Below, piece after piece: positions 18,381 through 27,517 of a stretch of DNA of 64,000 bases. Position 1 is the stretch's first letter. The number at the start of each line of letters is the position of its first letter. Source of the stretch: Bacillus sp. E(2018) (GTDB lineage Bacteria > Bacillota > Bacilli > Bacillales > Fictibacillaceae). The stretch covers positions 186,001-250,000 of the forward strand of contig NZ_SCOL01000002.1 of the NCBI RefSeq assembly GCF_005503015.1. The letters are read 5' to 3'. Below the pieces are notes generated by a model. That model made no database searches and was not told the origin of the DNA. It was given only the letters and a program-made list of their open reading frames with translations. The position numbers were made by a program, and so were the translations under genes.

Positions 18381-19885
18381 TGCGGTAAAAAGCGGTTCAA
18401 TAACGACCGGGTTAACTGCTTTTCGTACGTGTTCATCCCTGCAAACCACATCAACGTAAGGAACATCATGGAGAAGACGCTTATTTTCAGGAAAAATAAG
18501 CTCCAGCTTCCCATTGGAAGCATGTCATTGATGTATAAACCTATCGTTAATGTTGCGACGAACGGGAAGCTCATCTTTAGAATCTCTAACCAAAACTTCG
18601 GAACGTCTAGGTGGATTTTTTTCCAATAATAGATGTTCATGATAAGCAGGTTTACTAAAAACGCGACGGCTGTGGCAATGGCACATCCTAAAGCTCCCCA
18701 GCGACCGACCAGCAAAAGACTCAATACGACGTTAAAGATCGCGACGCCTAGATACACAAACGTTTTGAACTTCTGTATGTTCTTGGCCTGCAGGATGATG
18801 TTTCCCATCTCCTGCATGAGAGAGATGATGAGTGGAACGGCGATTAGAATCGCAATCACATAGGATGCCTCGTACTCTTTTCCGATCCATAAGTCGATAA
18901 ACTCATATCCGAAAACAACAAATCCGCTTAGCGCAAACGATAAGACGATAAACTGAATGCGGCCGATTTTGATGAACAGATTCGAAAGTTCTTCATCTCT
19001 TGCGTTTCTCGCGACCATTCCTGACACTCTCGCTAGAAAGACGTTACAGATTGCTTGTGAGAATCCGGCAAAATAGCCAGAAAAAGAGGCACCTAACGCG
19101 TAGATGGAAACCGCGACAGTGCCTGTGAAAACGCCGAGTATGATTTGATCCGTCGACCAGTAAATCTTTTCAACGATCAAGTTAATGAAAAGGAACGATG
19201 AAAAGAACAGAACCTCTTTTATGAGTGAAATCTCCATTCTCTTGAACGAGATTTTGATTTTTATCACTTTAAAACAAAAATAGATGTTGCATGCGATGAC
19301 TGCCATATTTACGAGAGTCGTAATCGTGATGATCGCAACTGAATCATATCCCTTTAAAAGAAACGGCCACGAGATGAGTGGAGAGCTCACTGCTCCTATA
19401 ATGACGATGAACTTTTGAAAGATGAACTTTTCATGAGCAAGGATAATGAAGCTGAACACACCAAGCGCTATCGAGAGCGTCAGGTTCAGTACCGTAATGA
19501 ACATCAAGGTTTGAATCTTATCCAGTTCAGCCGGACTTAACGAACCTCCGAACAAGGAGTCTGCTGAAAACGTGATGACCATTCCGACGACAAACGCGAG
19601 CAGTCCTAATATGGCGTACATGATGGTAAACATGCCATACAGTCTGGATTCTCCGTCGTCATCGTTCATCACTTTGTATTTAGCGATGTACCGAATGACC
19701 GCGTTTCCGAGTCCAAAGTTTAGAATTCCAATGTACCCGATCGTTGATGTCCCGAGCACGAATAGTCCGTATTCGGCTTGACCAAGTGTCTGCAGCATGA
19801 CGGGTGTGTAGAGAAGCGAAACGACACTGTTGAGAACTAAGGCGATAAAGGATAAAACAGCGCCTGCTTTTAGTTGGCTGATCAT
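18323..19885 (-). CDS. Wzx-type polysaccharide flippase
   Basis: 520 residues from ATG 19885, which follows AAAGGGCGGT; the TTG at 19903 has no site. About 12-14 hydrophobic helices, typical of the MATE/MVF oligosaccharide flippase family (start ISQLKAGAVLSFIALVLNSVVSLLYTPVML). It flips the undecaprenyl-linked repeat unit across the membrane. The C-terminal tail is odd: SHNFRAG, SHKNGQQ, SHKF are successive seven-residue units encoded by the 21-bp DNA array, so the repeat has invaded or extended the reading frame. Confidence 0.92.
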   Translation of the reverse strand: MISQLKAGAVLSFIALVLNSVVSLLYTPVMLQTLGQAEYGLFVLGTSTIGYIGILNFGLGNAVIRYIAKYKVMNDDDGESRLYGMFTIMYAILGLLAFVVGMVITFSADSLFGGSLSPAELDKIQTLMFITVLNLTLSIALGVFSFIILAHEKFIFQKFIVIIGAVSSPLISWPFLLKGYDSVAIITITTLVNMAVIACNIYFCFKVIKIKISFKRMEISLIKEVLFFSSFLFINLIVEKIYWSTDQIILGVFTGTVAVSIYALGASFSGYFAGFSQAICNVFLARVSGMVARNARDEELSNLFIKIGRIQFIVLSFALSGFVVFGYEFIDLWIGKEYEASYVIAILIAVPLIISLMQEMGNIILQAKNIQKFKTFVYLGVAIFNVVLSLLLVGRWGALGCAIATAVAFLVNLLIMNIYYWKKIHLDVPKFWLEILKMSFPFVATLTIGLYINDMLPMGSWSLFFLKISVFSMMFLTLMWFAGMNTYEKQLTRSLLNRFLPQSHNFRAGSHKNGQQSHKF

Positions 19886-19899
19886 AAGTGACCGCCCTT

Positions 19900-21093
19900 T
19901 CAAGAACTAATTTGATAAAGCTTGTTTACGAGATGCGACTTGCAATAGTCTTGCTTTTCACAGTTTGCAATGAGCTGGTTCCGGAGGCGTTCGTTGTGAT
20001 AGATTTCCTCTATTCCGTTCACTAACCCCTCTACCGAGAGGTCACAAATATAGCCGTCTTCACCGTGTGTGACCTGACTTTTACTCGTACTGTAATTGGT
20101 GATGAGTACGGGCTTTCCTAAAATCTGTGCTTCCTCTACCGTGACGGCTTTTCCTTCATAGCGAGAGGGCTGAACGTATAGATCTGCACTCTTCATGAAG
20201 GGATATGGATTCGTTTGTTTACCCAGCAAAATGAAGTGTTGTTGCAGGTTGTGCTTTTGTATAAGCGATCGTACGGCGTTTTCATCTCCTCCATAACCAA
20301 CCACGTACCAAGCGATGTTCGTGTGACCTTTTTTGTGCAGCTGGTTTAGTGCTTCAACCGCCATGTCGATTCCTTTGGCGTATGAAAGGCGTGCGACTGT
20401 GAGCAGTTTGAATCGTGTATCTTTTTCCATCGAATTATCCTGCGTTTCCAAGCTCAAACTTTTAATGATATGAGGTGATGATACGTTTTCCATCACTTCT
20501 ACTTTCTTTGTGAGTTCAGCGTATTTTCCGATGAAAGCTTCCTTTACACTTTCAGAAACGGCCATGATGTGGTGGTATTTTCGCCAAATTTGTAAATCGA
20601 GTGCAACATCTGTTTCAAGATGAGAAAAGTCTGTGTGAACCCAGGCTATTTTTTTTGTTGCGTTCACTTTTGTTGCCACAAAATTATGCGGCCATAAATA
20701 ACTCACGGCTACATCATACTCTCCAGCTAATGTAGGCAAATGAGCTATCGCGTATTTCCACATGAGCTGCATCTGCAGAATGCCTGGTTCGGCTGATCTT
20801 CTCCACTTTCCTTTTAGCTCTGCTACCAATTTTGCTCGTAATCTAGCAGATAATATAAGGTACAACTTCTCATTCCCAATTTCCGCGATTGACTTCCGAA
20901 AGGTGCTGTACTCTCTCACCTCAGGCAATAGATTCACTTCTTGCGGAATCTCGTTTAGAAGCTCACCGCTATGACGATAAAGCAGCAAATCTACCTGAAA
21001 CTTTTCATAGTCTAAGTGATGAAGCAGATTTATCAGACTTCGCTCCACACCGCCGATCTCCAAATCGAATGTAGCAATCAGCATGCGTTTCAT
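19900..21093 (-). CDS. glycosyltransferase family 4 protein
   Basis: 397 residues with a GT-B fold pattern: MLIATFDLEIGGVERSLINLLHHL at the start, KLLTVARLSYAKGIDMAVEAL near 225 (donor-domain strand), and YVQPSRYEGKAVTVEEAQILGKPVLITNYS near 310-340, with the E-x7-E motif of retaining GT4 enzymes. It adds a sugar to the lipid-linked eps unit at the cytoplasmic face. The start overlaps the stop of the upstream transferase gene (ATGA, 4 bp). Specificity unknown. Confidence 0.92.
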   Translation of the reverse strand: MKRMLIATFDLEIGGVERSLINLLHHLDYEKFQVDLLLYRHSGELLNEIPQEVNLLPEVREYSTFRKSIAEIGNEKLYLILSARLRAKLVAELKGKWRRSAEPGILQMQLMWKYAIAHLPTLAGEYDVAVSYLWPHNFVATKVNATKKIAWVHTDFSHLETDVALDLQIWRKYHHIMAVSESVKEAFIGKYAELTKKVEVMENVSSPHIIKSLSLETQDNSMEKDTRFKLLTVARLSYAKGIDMAVEALNQLHKKGHTNIAWYVVGYGGDENAVRSLIQKHNLQQHFILLGKQTNPYPFMKSADLYVQPSRYEGKAVTVEEAQILGKPVLITNYSTSKSQVTHGEDGYICDLSVEGLVNGIEEIYHNERLRNQLIANCEKQDYCKSHLVNKLYQISS

Positions 21094-22220
21094 TGCTTTT
21101 CACTCCATGACACTTGATAGATGTTTAGTAGTTTCCCAACACCAGATTGATAGTCGTTTCCGTTTTGTATGAACCCTTTCACTTTCTGATCTTCTTCATG
21201 AAGTTTTTGTCCAGAAAGCTCTAGAATTAAATCTGCCCAGTAGTCGGATGATTGTCGTAGCGATGCGCGTTGCACAAGACCTAAACCGAGATCGGCTTCA
21301 GGCTGAATGGCTTCTGATACTACACACGGTAAACCTGCTGCTTGAGCTTCAAGCAACACGAGACCTAAGCCTTCATAAATCGAAGGAAACACAAAAACAT
21401 CCATACTGTGCAGCATCGTATGGATGTCTTCCCGTAACCCTGCAAAAACGATATGTTCGGCCAACCCTTCTGCTAGCGCTTCTTTCTGAATCTCCGCGTG
21501 AAGGTCTCCATCTCCTACGAGCAGCAGTTTTACGTTTTTATTTTTTTGCACCATATTCGCTAAGATCTGCAGAAGAAATCGATGGTTCTTGGATTTGATG
21601 AACCTTCCGATATGACCGATGACCATTTGGCCTTCCAATTGGTGCTTCGCTTTGAACTGCTTCACTTCATCAACCGGCTCTTTCAAAAAGTTTTCGTAAT
21701 CGATGATGTTTGGAAAGAAAATATATTTGTTTTTTCGTGATTTCTCGTTTCCGAAAAGATACGTAGCCGCTTCAGAACTGCATGATAATAGATGTGATGA
21801 ACACGACTGAATCAGCTTTTTCATTGATAACAGGTACATCTTTCGCAGCCATCCTCTATCATCTTCCCAGGTTGTATGCGCGTGTGAGATCCTGACCTTG
21901 ATTCCAGCTAGGCGCGCGGCGAGTGCTGTAATGCCACAATGAAAAGAGAGATGGCCATGCACGGCTTCATAAGGACCATTTTTCTTGATCGCCTTATACA
22001 GCTCCCAAACCGAATGGGGATCTCGCAGTTTGATCACTCTGCCGCCCATCCCTCTGATCTCTTCATCATAATGAGCATCACTTGGAATGTAAGAGATATA
22101 GTCAAACTGAACCTGCTCTCGGTTAATCTTACGGTACAGATTCATGAGCAGCGTTTCTGTTCCTGCCCGGTTCATCACACCCGTCACATGAAGGATTCGA
22201 AGTGGTTTCTCTCCATTCAT
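21090..22220 (-). CDS. glycosyltransferase family 4 protein, EpsF-like
   Basis: 376 residues: RILHVTGVMNRAGTETLLMNLYRKI at the start, VIGHIGRFIKSKNHRFLL near 200, VFVFPSIYEGLGLVLLEAQAAGLPCVVSEAI near 280-310. Closely similar to the transferase at 24196-25308 (MNRGGAETLLMNLYRNI), so the two are likely duplicates that add successive or related sugars. Overlaps the next gene by 4 bp. Resembles EpsF of Bacillus subtilis in family and operon. Confidence 0.92.
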   Translation of the reverse strand: MNGEKPLRILHVTGVMNRAGTETLLMNLYRKINREQVQFDYISYIPSDAHYDEEIRGMGGRVIKLRDPHSVWELYKAIKKNGPYEAVHGHLSFHCGITALAARLAGIKVRISHAHTTWEDDRGWLRKMYLLSMKKLIQSCSSHLLSCSSEAATYLFGNEKSRKNKYIFFPNIIDYENFLKEPVDEVKQFKAKHQLEGQMVIGHIGRFIKSKNHRFLLQILANMVQKNKNVKLLLVGDGDLHAEIQKEALAEGLAEHIVFAGLREDIHTMLHSMDVFVFPSIYEGLGLVLLEAQAAGLPCVVSEAIQPEADLGLGLVQRASLRQSSDYWADLILELSGQKLHEEDQKVKGFIQNGNDYQSGVGKLLNIYQVSWSEKQ

Positions 22221-22232
22221 AGCTCAATCTCC

Positions 22233-23318
22233 TTACGAAATAAAATCACTTTGGTATACAATTCTTAGCGTAATCACGTTCTCGTAAAAGTAAAAAACAA
22301 AGAACGCCAGCAGGATGAAATAATAGATGACTTTTCCGTCTTTTTCTCGAAATAGCTTTGGCAGCCAAGAGATCAAGATAAGTGTGTACAGATCAAAGTA
22401 CATGTTAAACCGAGCAAAAATCCAGTTCTGCGTGGAGACGATCGTAAAAACGAGTGAAATCAACGAAAAATTGATGATAATATCACTTGCCGGAAAGACT
22501 TCTTTGAAACGATCTCTTCCCAAATAAGCGACGAAAAGTGGAAACGCACTTACACCGACTCGAATAAAGTTCGCCCCGCCTTCCGCAAACTCACTATAAT
22601 GACCGTAAACCGTTGTTTCCATCGCCGAAAAAAGAAACGAGGAAAACTCCTGATAGCCGATCACCACCACGACCGCCCCTGCGATAAACAGATACGACAT
22701 GCTCGACCATGCTTTTTGCCGTACGAAAAAGTAGATCGGAACAAGGATGAGTGCGCTTTGGTGTAAAGTCGCCGCAAACAAAACAACGAGCATGTATTTT
22801 TTCCAGTTCCCGTTGATGATGTAGCGTGTTGCTGCAAACAGGATGGACGCTGCAAGAAACTGCCTGATGCCGTTCATCGAAACCAAATAAAGCCCGCCCG
22901 TGATATACACGTACAGACTTAGCTCGATCAACCGGGAATATTGATAAAGAATAACGACAACCAGGATGTTTGAGATCAAAGCCGTTGTAAAAATAAGAAT
23001 CTGCGGATCTGGCGTGATGCTTTTTAATAGCTTTTGCAGAATGCTGAATCCAAAGTCTTTGTTTGAAAAAACATACGACCAGCTGAAGTCGTTGATCTCA
23101 TATCCATACATGTAGAAGAACGTGTCTCCGATATTGTTTCTGAGCCCAGAAACGACCGCAAGCATCGTAACCGTTAATAGGATGAACAGCTTACTCGGTT
23201 TTATGGGCACCCATCGCGTGAATGGGGTGTGAGACCCTGATAGCGCGGGTGTTGCCATGAATCTTGCTAGAAAAGCTAACAAAAAAACGGCGAACAAGTT
23301 GATCCATAGCACGGTCAT
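22233..23318 (-). CDS. epsG: EpsG family polysaccharide polymerase
   Basis: 361 residues, about nine or ten membrane helices, with the EpsG-type motifs SGLRNNIGDTFFYMYGYEI near 59-77 and GIRQFLAASILFAATRYIINGNWKKYMLVVLFAATLHQSALILVPIYF near 149-195 (conserved His in LHQSAL). This family is the Wzy-like polymerase of the Bacillus eps operon, acting outside the membrane on flipped units. Overlaps the upstream GT2 gene by 4 bp. Confidence 0.9.
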   Translation of the reverse strand: MTVLWINLFAVFLLAFLARFMATPALSGSHTPFTRWVPIKPSKLFILLTVTMLAVVSGLRNNIGDTFFYMYGYEINDFSWSYVFSNKDFGFSILQKLLKSITPDPQILIFTTALISNILVVVILYQYSRLIELSLYVYITGGLYLVSMNGIRQFLAASILFAATRYIINGNWKKYMLVVLFAATLHQSALILVPIYFFVRQKAWSSMSYLFIAGAVVVVIGYQEFSSFLFSAMETTVYGHYSEFAEGGANFIRVGVSAFPLFVAYLGRDRFKEVFPASDIIINFSLISLVFTIVSTQNWIFARFNMYFDLYTLILISWLPKLFREKDGKVIYYFILLAFFVFYFYENVITLRIVYQSDFIS

Positions 23319-24199
23319 TTTGTTTTACTCCAAATAAAAGCGGTGAGTAAAGCACCGAACGGCAAAGCCATAAGCGTTAAGCCCTTTTGCGGCGATTCTT
23401 TTAAAAAAGCTTTGTTTCTCGATAAAAAACTGCTAGACACGTAGTGGACAGCTTGGCGAAATTTAAACGTCACGGAGCTGAAAGACAGCTTCATCAGTTC
23501 CTTTCGGTAAAACGCGAACCCGTTCGGATTAGTTCGGTATTGGTTCAGCATGTTCATGGACGAGCCATCTGGCATGTATTCTACACAGCAGAGCACTTCA
23601 TTCAACAGCAGCATCTCGTACTGTTCATCGAGCTTAAAGTATTTATAAGCGAGCCCGACATAGCGTTCATTTTTAAAAAGTGGGTACGGATAGTTTCTCG
23701 TAAGCTCTGTCCGATAGACGAGCTTCTTGTCTCCTGTCACGCCGTGTTTGCTGTATAGATGAAAGAGAGTTGAAGTCTTAAGGTTGCTTTGCAATGGTGT
23801 ACCGATGATTTGACCTGTTGTATCGGCATCTAGTCCAATGATGCCACTCACTTCGTTGTTTCCGTGCGCACGCCAAAACGTCACGATTTTTTCAACCGCG
23901 TCATGTGGCATATAATCATCAGAGTCAATGCAAACGTTCAGCTCAGTGTTCATGATGTTGTAAGCCGTATTGTGCGCGCCGTGCATGCCTTGGTTTTCTT
24001 GGTGTACATATTGGATATCCACAGCCTTTTCAGCAATCCAGGCATTCACGAGTTCCTTCGTATCATCAGTCGATCCGTCATCAATAATGAGCCAAATAAA
24101 GTCTTGAGACGTCTGATTTTTCAAGCTCTCGTAACAGCGACCGAGACAATAGCTTCGGTTGTAGGTAGGTGTGAAAACAGTAAGTGTTTTCGACGTCAT
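23315..24199 (-). CDS. glycosyltransferase family 2 protein
   Basis: 294 residues with the GT-A start LTVFTPTYNRSYCLGRCYESLKNQTSQDFIWLIIDDGSTDDT and the metal motif CIDSDDYM near 90. The C-terminus is hydrophobic (LMALPFGALLTAFIW), perhaps membrane associated. An inverting cytoplasmic sugar transferase for the eps unit. It does not look like EpsE, the flagellar-clutch transferase of Bacillus subtilis. Start and stop overlap its neighbours by 4 bp each. Confidence 0.92.
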   Translation of the reverse strand: MTSKTLTVFTPTYNRSYCLGRCYESLKNQTSQDFIWLIIDDGSTDDTKELVNAWIAEKAVDIQYVHQENQGMHGAHNTAYNIMNTELNVCIDSDDYMPHDAVEKIVTFWRAHGNNEVSGIIGLDADTTGQIIGTPLQSNLKTSTLFHLYSKHGVTGDKKLVYRTELTRNYPYPLFKNERYVGLAYKYFKLDEQYEMLLLNEVLCCVEYMPDGSSMNMLNQYRTNPNGFAFYRKELMKLSFSSVTFKFRQAVHYVSSSFLSRNKAFLKESPQKGLTLMALPFGALLTAFIWSKTK

Positions 24200-25308
24200 A
24201 TCCCCACCAACTTTCCGTATAACGTTTCTGCCATTTTGGCAGAAGATGAGATATCGTAACCATTTTCTCTTAAGGCTTGATCGCTGTTTTCGTACCTTTT
24301 CTGATGTGACCGTATTGTCGTCAGTTCGTTAATCCATGGTGTAGTTGTTGCGATCGGTAAGTAACGAACGGCCCCAAGCCCCATGTCTACTTCCCGTGTG
24401 ATATGTTCTGAGATCAAACACGGCAACCCCGCTCCTTGCGCTTCGATCAACGTGACCGGCAATCCTTCGTGATGAGAAGGAAAGACGAAAACGTCAAAAG
24501 CTTGTAAAAGATGATGAACATCCTCGCGTATTCCTAGAAACCGAACGTGTTGCTGTAAGCCTAAAGTATTCACTTTTTGCTGAATGATGTGTTTTTGTTC
24601 GCCATCACCTGCCAAAAGAAGTAGCACATTTTGATGGTTTTGAACCAGCTGCTTTACGATATCGATTAAAAAGGAATGGTTTTTTTGAAGGTTGAACCGT
24701 CCAATATGGCCCATGACGAAACAGTCTTCTGAAATGTTCAGTTCCTTTCTGATCTTATTTCTTTTATCAGTTGAGAACCTAAACTTTGTGCTCTCAATGG
24801 CATTTTTTAAAAGAACAGAGTCGGTCGCCCGCTTCTTAAACAGCCAGTTTGCCGCTTTTTGTGAACATGCCACATAGTGTGTCGCGTTTTGAAGCAGATG
24901 ATAGCCGGCGTACTCTTTATACAGTTTTGCTGCCCAACTTCCTTCAGAACTCGTGTTATGACTATGTGCGATGCGTGACGGAATGCCAGCTTGCTTGGCA
25001 GCACGTAATACAAACCCACTCATCTTATCCATGTGCGAGTGAACGATTTTGTATTCTGGGTGAAATCGAAAGAACCTTTGCAGCGATTGGATATAGGTAT
25101 AGTGGCCACTTTCTGTCACATATGGTATTCGGTGAACTCTTCCACCAAGTTCCTTGATTTCTTGATCGAAAACGCCTGGTTTACACGTTAAAAAATCAAA
25201 CTGTATACGCGTCCGATCGATGTTACGATACAGATTCATGAGCAGCGTTTCTGCGCCACCTCTGTTCATATTGACAACAGCGTGTAAAATCCTTACTGGG
25301 CCATCCAT
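24196..25308 (-). CDS. epsF: glycosyltransferase family 4 protein, EpsF-like
   Basis: 370 residues: RILHAVVNMNRGGAETLLMNLYRNIDRTRIQFDFL at the start, VMGHIGRFNLQKNHSFLIDIV near 195, VFVFPSHHEGLPVTLIEAQGAGLPCLISEHI near 275-305. Paralogue of the gene at 21090-22220. Its start overlaps the EpsD-like gene by 16 bp. The symbol is by similarity to the Bacillus subtilis arrangement epsD-(epsE)-epsF-epsG; exact donor and acceptor are unknown. Confidence 0.9.
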   Translation of the reverse strand: MDGPVRILHAVVNMNRGGAETLLMNLYRNIDRTRIQFDFLTCKPGVFDQEIKELGGRVHRIPYVTESGHYTYIQSLQRFFRFHPEYKIVHSHMDKMSGFVLRAAKQAGIPSRIAHSHNTSSEGSWAAKLYKEYAGYHLLQNATHYVACSQKAANWLFKKRATDSVLLKNAIESTKFRFSTDKRNKIRKELNISEDCFVMGHIGRFNLQKNHSFLIDIVKQLVQNHQNVLLLLAGDGEQKHIIQQKVNTLGLQQHVRFLGIREDVHHLLQAFDVFVFPSHHEGLPVTLIEAQGAGLPCLISEHITREVDMGLGAVRYLPIATTTPWINELTTIRSHQKRYENSDQALRENGYDISSSAKMAETLYGKLVGI

Positions 25309-26444
25309 TTGGTGTGCTCCTCCTTTCCCATGTATGGTTTATATAGCGCGCTCGTTTGTTGCATGATCTTTGTAATGCTGTATGTGGAGAGAATAAGTTG
25401 TCTCGCATGGTAGCCGAACTGCCTTCTTTTTTCTGGTGCGTTGATTAAATTCTCAATCATAAGCGCAGCTTGTTGAATGTTGTTGTCCTCGATGAGGCAA
25501 CCCGTATGCTGTTCTTGAACGAGTTCTTGATGTCCTCGGTTTTTCGTTGCCACAACAGGCAGTTCACACGCCATCCCTTCCATGATGTTAACGGGCAGTC
25601 CTTCTCTTAAACTAGAAGCGAGTACAAGGTCGCACATCGGCAAAATTTCATGCACATCTTTTCTATGTCCTAAAAAATGAACATGTTCCGCTATTCCGAG
25701 CTGTTTGGCATAGAGTCGGCATTGTTGGAGTAAGGGTCCGTCACCTGCTAATAAAAGTTGAGCGTTGCGGTTTTTCGTTGTGACTTTTGCCAAAATATCG
25801 AGAAGAAGTCTTTGATTTTTGTTTTTGTTAAATTCAGCCGCATAAAACATGAGGAAATCGTCTTGCTTATAGCCTGACTTGAACCGCATGAACGCTTTTT
25901 CTTCTCTCGGTACAGGTTTGAAGATGTCCGTATCTACGCCAACGCCGTCTAGTCTTGTGATCGTTTTTGCTGAGAACTTGTGAAGTTGCGCGAGCTGATA
26001 GTCTTCTGAATTGATGGTGACCAAGCAATCTGTCTGATGGGATAACAGTCGTTCGATCGGATAATAGATGAGCCAGTTCGCGAGCGGAGCACCTTTACAA
26101 AAATGAAAACCGTGCGCTGTGTAGAGCACCTTCGTTCCTTTTTTGCGTGTGGTGCGGGCTGCTAACCGAGCAATGACTCCGCCCATTGGCGTATGACAAT
26201 GGATAATGTCGTAGTGGTTGTTCTCTAGAATTTTCTTTAATTCTTGATAAGCAGCTAGATTCTTGTGATGAAATGGAGAGCGCTGAATCGGAATATTGTA
26301 CTTATGATCCACGTAAGGAATGGTGATCGTTCCTGATGCTGCAACATGTACTTCCCAGCCTTGATGCTTGAACCATTGCAGTACAGGAAGATGAAATCCT
26401 GTAAAGTGAAAGTCAACGGATGCTACGAACAAGACCTTTTTCAT
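25293..26444 (-). CDS. epsD: glycosyltransferase family 4 protein, EpsD-like
   Basis: 383 residues from ATG 26444 (AAAGGAGGCGCAATC before it); the longer reading has no site. KKVLFVASVDFHFTGFHLPVLQWFKHQGWEVHVAASG, the ATRTTRKKGTKVLYTAHGFHFCKG segment near 100-125, and DLVLASSLREGLPVNIMEGMACELPVVATKNRGH near 275-310 match the EpsD/EpsF group. It probably adds the second sugar of the eps unit. It follows a terminator-like hairpin and a 21-bp array after galU. Confidence 0.92.
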   Translation of the reverse strand: MKKVLFVASVDFHFTGFHLPVLQWFKHQGWEVHVAASGTITIPYVDHKYNIPIQRSPFHHKNLAAYQELKKILENNHYDIIHCHTPMGGVIARLAARTTRKKGTKVLYTAHGFHFCKGAPLANWLIYYPIERLLSHQTDCLVTINSEDYQLAQLHKFSAKTITRLDGVGVDTDIFKPVPREEKAFMRFKSGYKQDDFLMFYAAEFNKNKNQRLLLDILAKVTTKNRNAQLLLAGDGPLLQQCRLYAKQLGIAEHVHFLGHRKDVHEILPMCDLVLASSLREGLPVNIMEGMACELPVVATKNRGHQELVQEQHTGCLIEDNNIQQAALMIENLINAPEKRRQFGYHARQLILSTYSITKIMQQTSALYKPYMGKEEHTKWMAQ

Positions 26445-26478
26445 GATTGCGCCTCCTTTTTTGTTAGTTGAGTTGGTG

Positions 26479-26583
26479 ATGCTTGTCGAATTTTGCAAAC
26501 TCGCCGCTATTATTCGATTTCTCGCCGTATTATGGACTAAACTCGCCGTATTACATTTAAAGTTTTTCGAATTAATTAAAAAG
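26479..26583. repeat. 21-bp-period array, family 2 (CTCGCCG core)
   Basis: CTCGCCG begins at 26500, 26521 and 26542, exactly every 21 bp, followed by A/T-rich unit ends. Weaker units can be read at 26479 and 26563. The array lies in the spacer between the EpsD-like gene and galU. Confidence 0.8.
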
Positions 26584-26613
26584 AAGATGCACCTAGTCGA
26601 GGCGCATCTTCTT
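26579..26613 (-). terminator. terminator-like hairpin inside the eps operon
   Basis: AAGAAGATGC (26581-26590) and GCATCTTCTT (26604-26613) form a 10-bp stem. Read on the minus strand it is followed by a short T-run (TTTTTAATT). It lies right after galU in the middle of the operon, so full-length transcription would need read-through, which an upstream EAR element could provide. Confidence 0.65.
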
Positions 26614-26619
26614 ATATCC

Positions 26620-27504
26620 TTAGTCCTTAACTTGAACTTCCCCTGAAACGACTTTAGACAGATAGTTTAGCAGTTCATGCCTTAAATCATCCCGTTCCAA
26701 CGCAAAATCGATCGTTGTTTTAATAAATCCTAGCTTTTCTCCCACATCATACCGGATTCCTTCAAAATCATAAGCGTACACATCTTCTAATGCATTCAAT
26801 TCTGCGATCGCATCCGTTAATTGAATCTCGCCACCAGCACCTGGCTTCTGATTTTCTAATAAATTAAAAATGCGAGGCGACAAGATGTATCGGCCCAAAA
26901 TCGCTATGTTAGAAGGTGACTCTTCTAACTTCGGCTTCTCTACTAAATCTAACACCGAATAGAGACGGTCATCCATCTGCTTACCGTCAATGATTCCGTA
27001 CCGCGACACCTGGTTATCCGGCACTTTCTGTACGCCGATAACAGAGGATTGAAGTTGATGATACTGTTTCATCAGCTGCTCCAAACACGGAGTATCCGAC
27101 TTAACGATATCATCACCCAATAGAACAGCGAACGGCTCGTTTCCTATGAACTTGCGCGCGCACCATATCGCATGCCCGAGGCCTTTAGGTTCTTTTTGCC
27201 GAATATAATGAATGTCTACGAGATTCGTAGATTTCCTCACCTCTTCAAGCAGCTCAAGCTTTCCTTTTTCATAGAGGTTCTGCTCGAGTTCGAGCGACAT
27301 GTCGAAGTGATCTTCAATCGCTCGTTTTCCTTTTCCAGTCACGATGATGATATCTTCAATGCCAGACTCAACAGCTTCTTCTACGATATATTGAATGGTC
27401 GGTTTATCGACGATCGGCAGCATTTCTTTTGGCATCGCTTTTGTTGCGGGCAGAAAGCGTGTACCTAAACCTGCAGCTGGAATGATTGCCTTTTTCACTC
27501 TCAT
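26620..27504 (-). CDS. galU: UTP--glucose-1-phosphate uridylyltransferase (second copy)
   Basis: 294 residues, [42 protein letters not shown] at the start, as in the copy at 3808-4695; the two differ mostly in the C-terminal half. Provides UDP-glucose to the eps pathway. AAAGGAGACTAGAAC precedes ATG 27504. It lies 13 bp after epsC. galU inside eps is not the Bacillus subtilis arrangement. Confidence 0.95.
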   Translation of the reverse strand: MRVKKAIIPAAGLGTRFLPATKAMPKEMLPIVDKPTIQYIVEEAVESGIEDIIIVTGKGKRAIEDHFDMSLELEQNLYEKGKLELLEEVRKSTNLVDIHYIRQKEPKGLGHAIWCARKFIGNEPFAVLLGDDIVKSDTPCLEQLMKQYHQLQSSVIGVQKVPDNQVSRYGIIDGKQMDDRLYSVLDLVEKPKLEESPSNIAILGRYILSPRIFNLLENQKPGAGGEIQLTDAIAELNALEDVYAYDFEGIRYDVGEKLGFIKTTIDFALERDDLRHELLNYLSKVVSGEVQVKD

Positions 27505-27517
27505 GTTCTAGTCTCCT

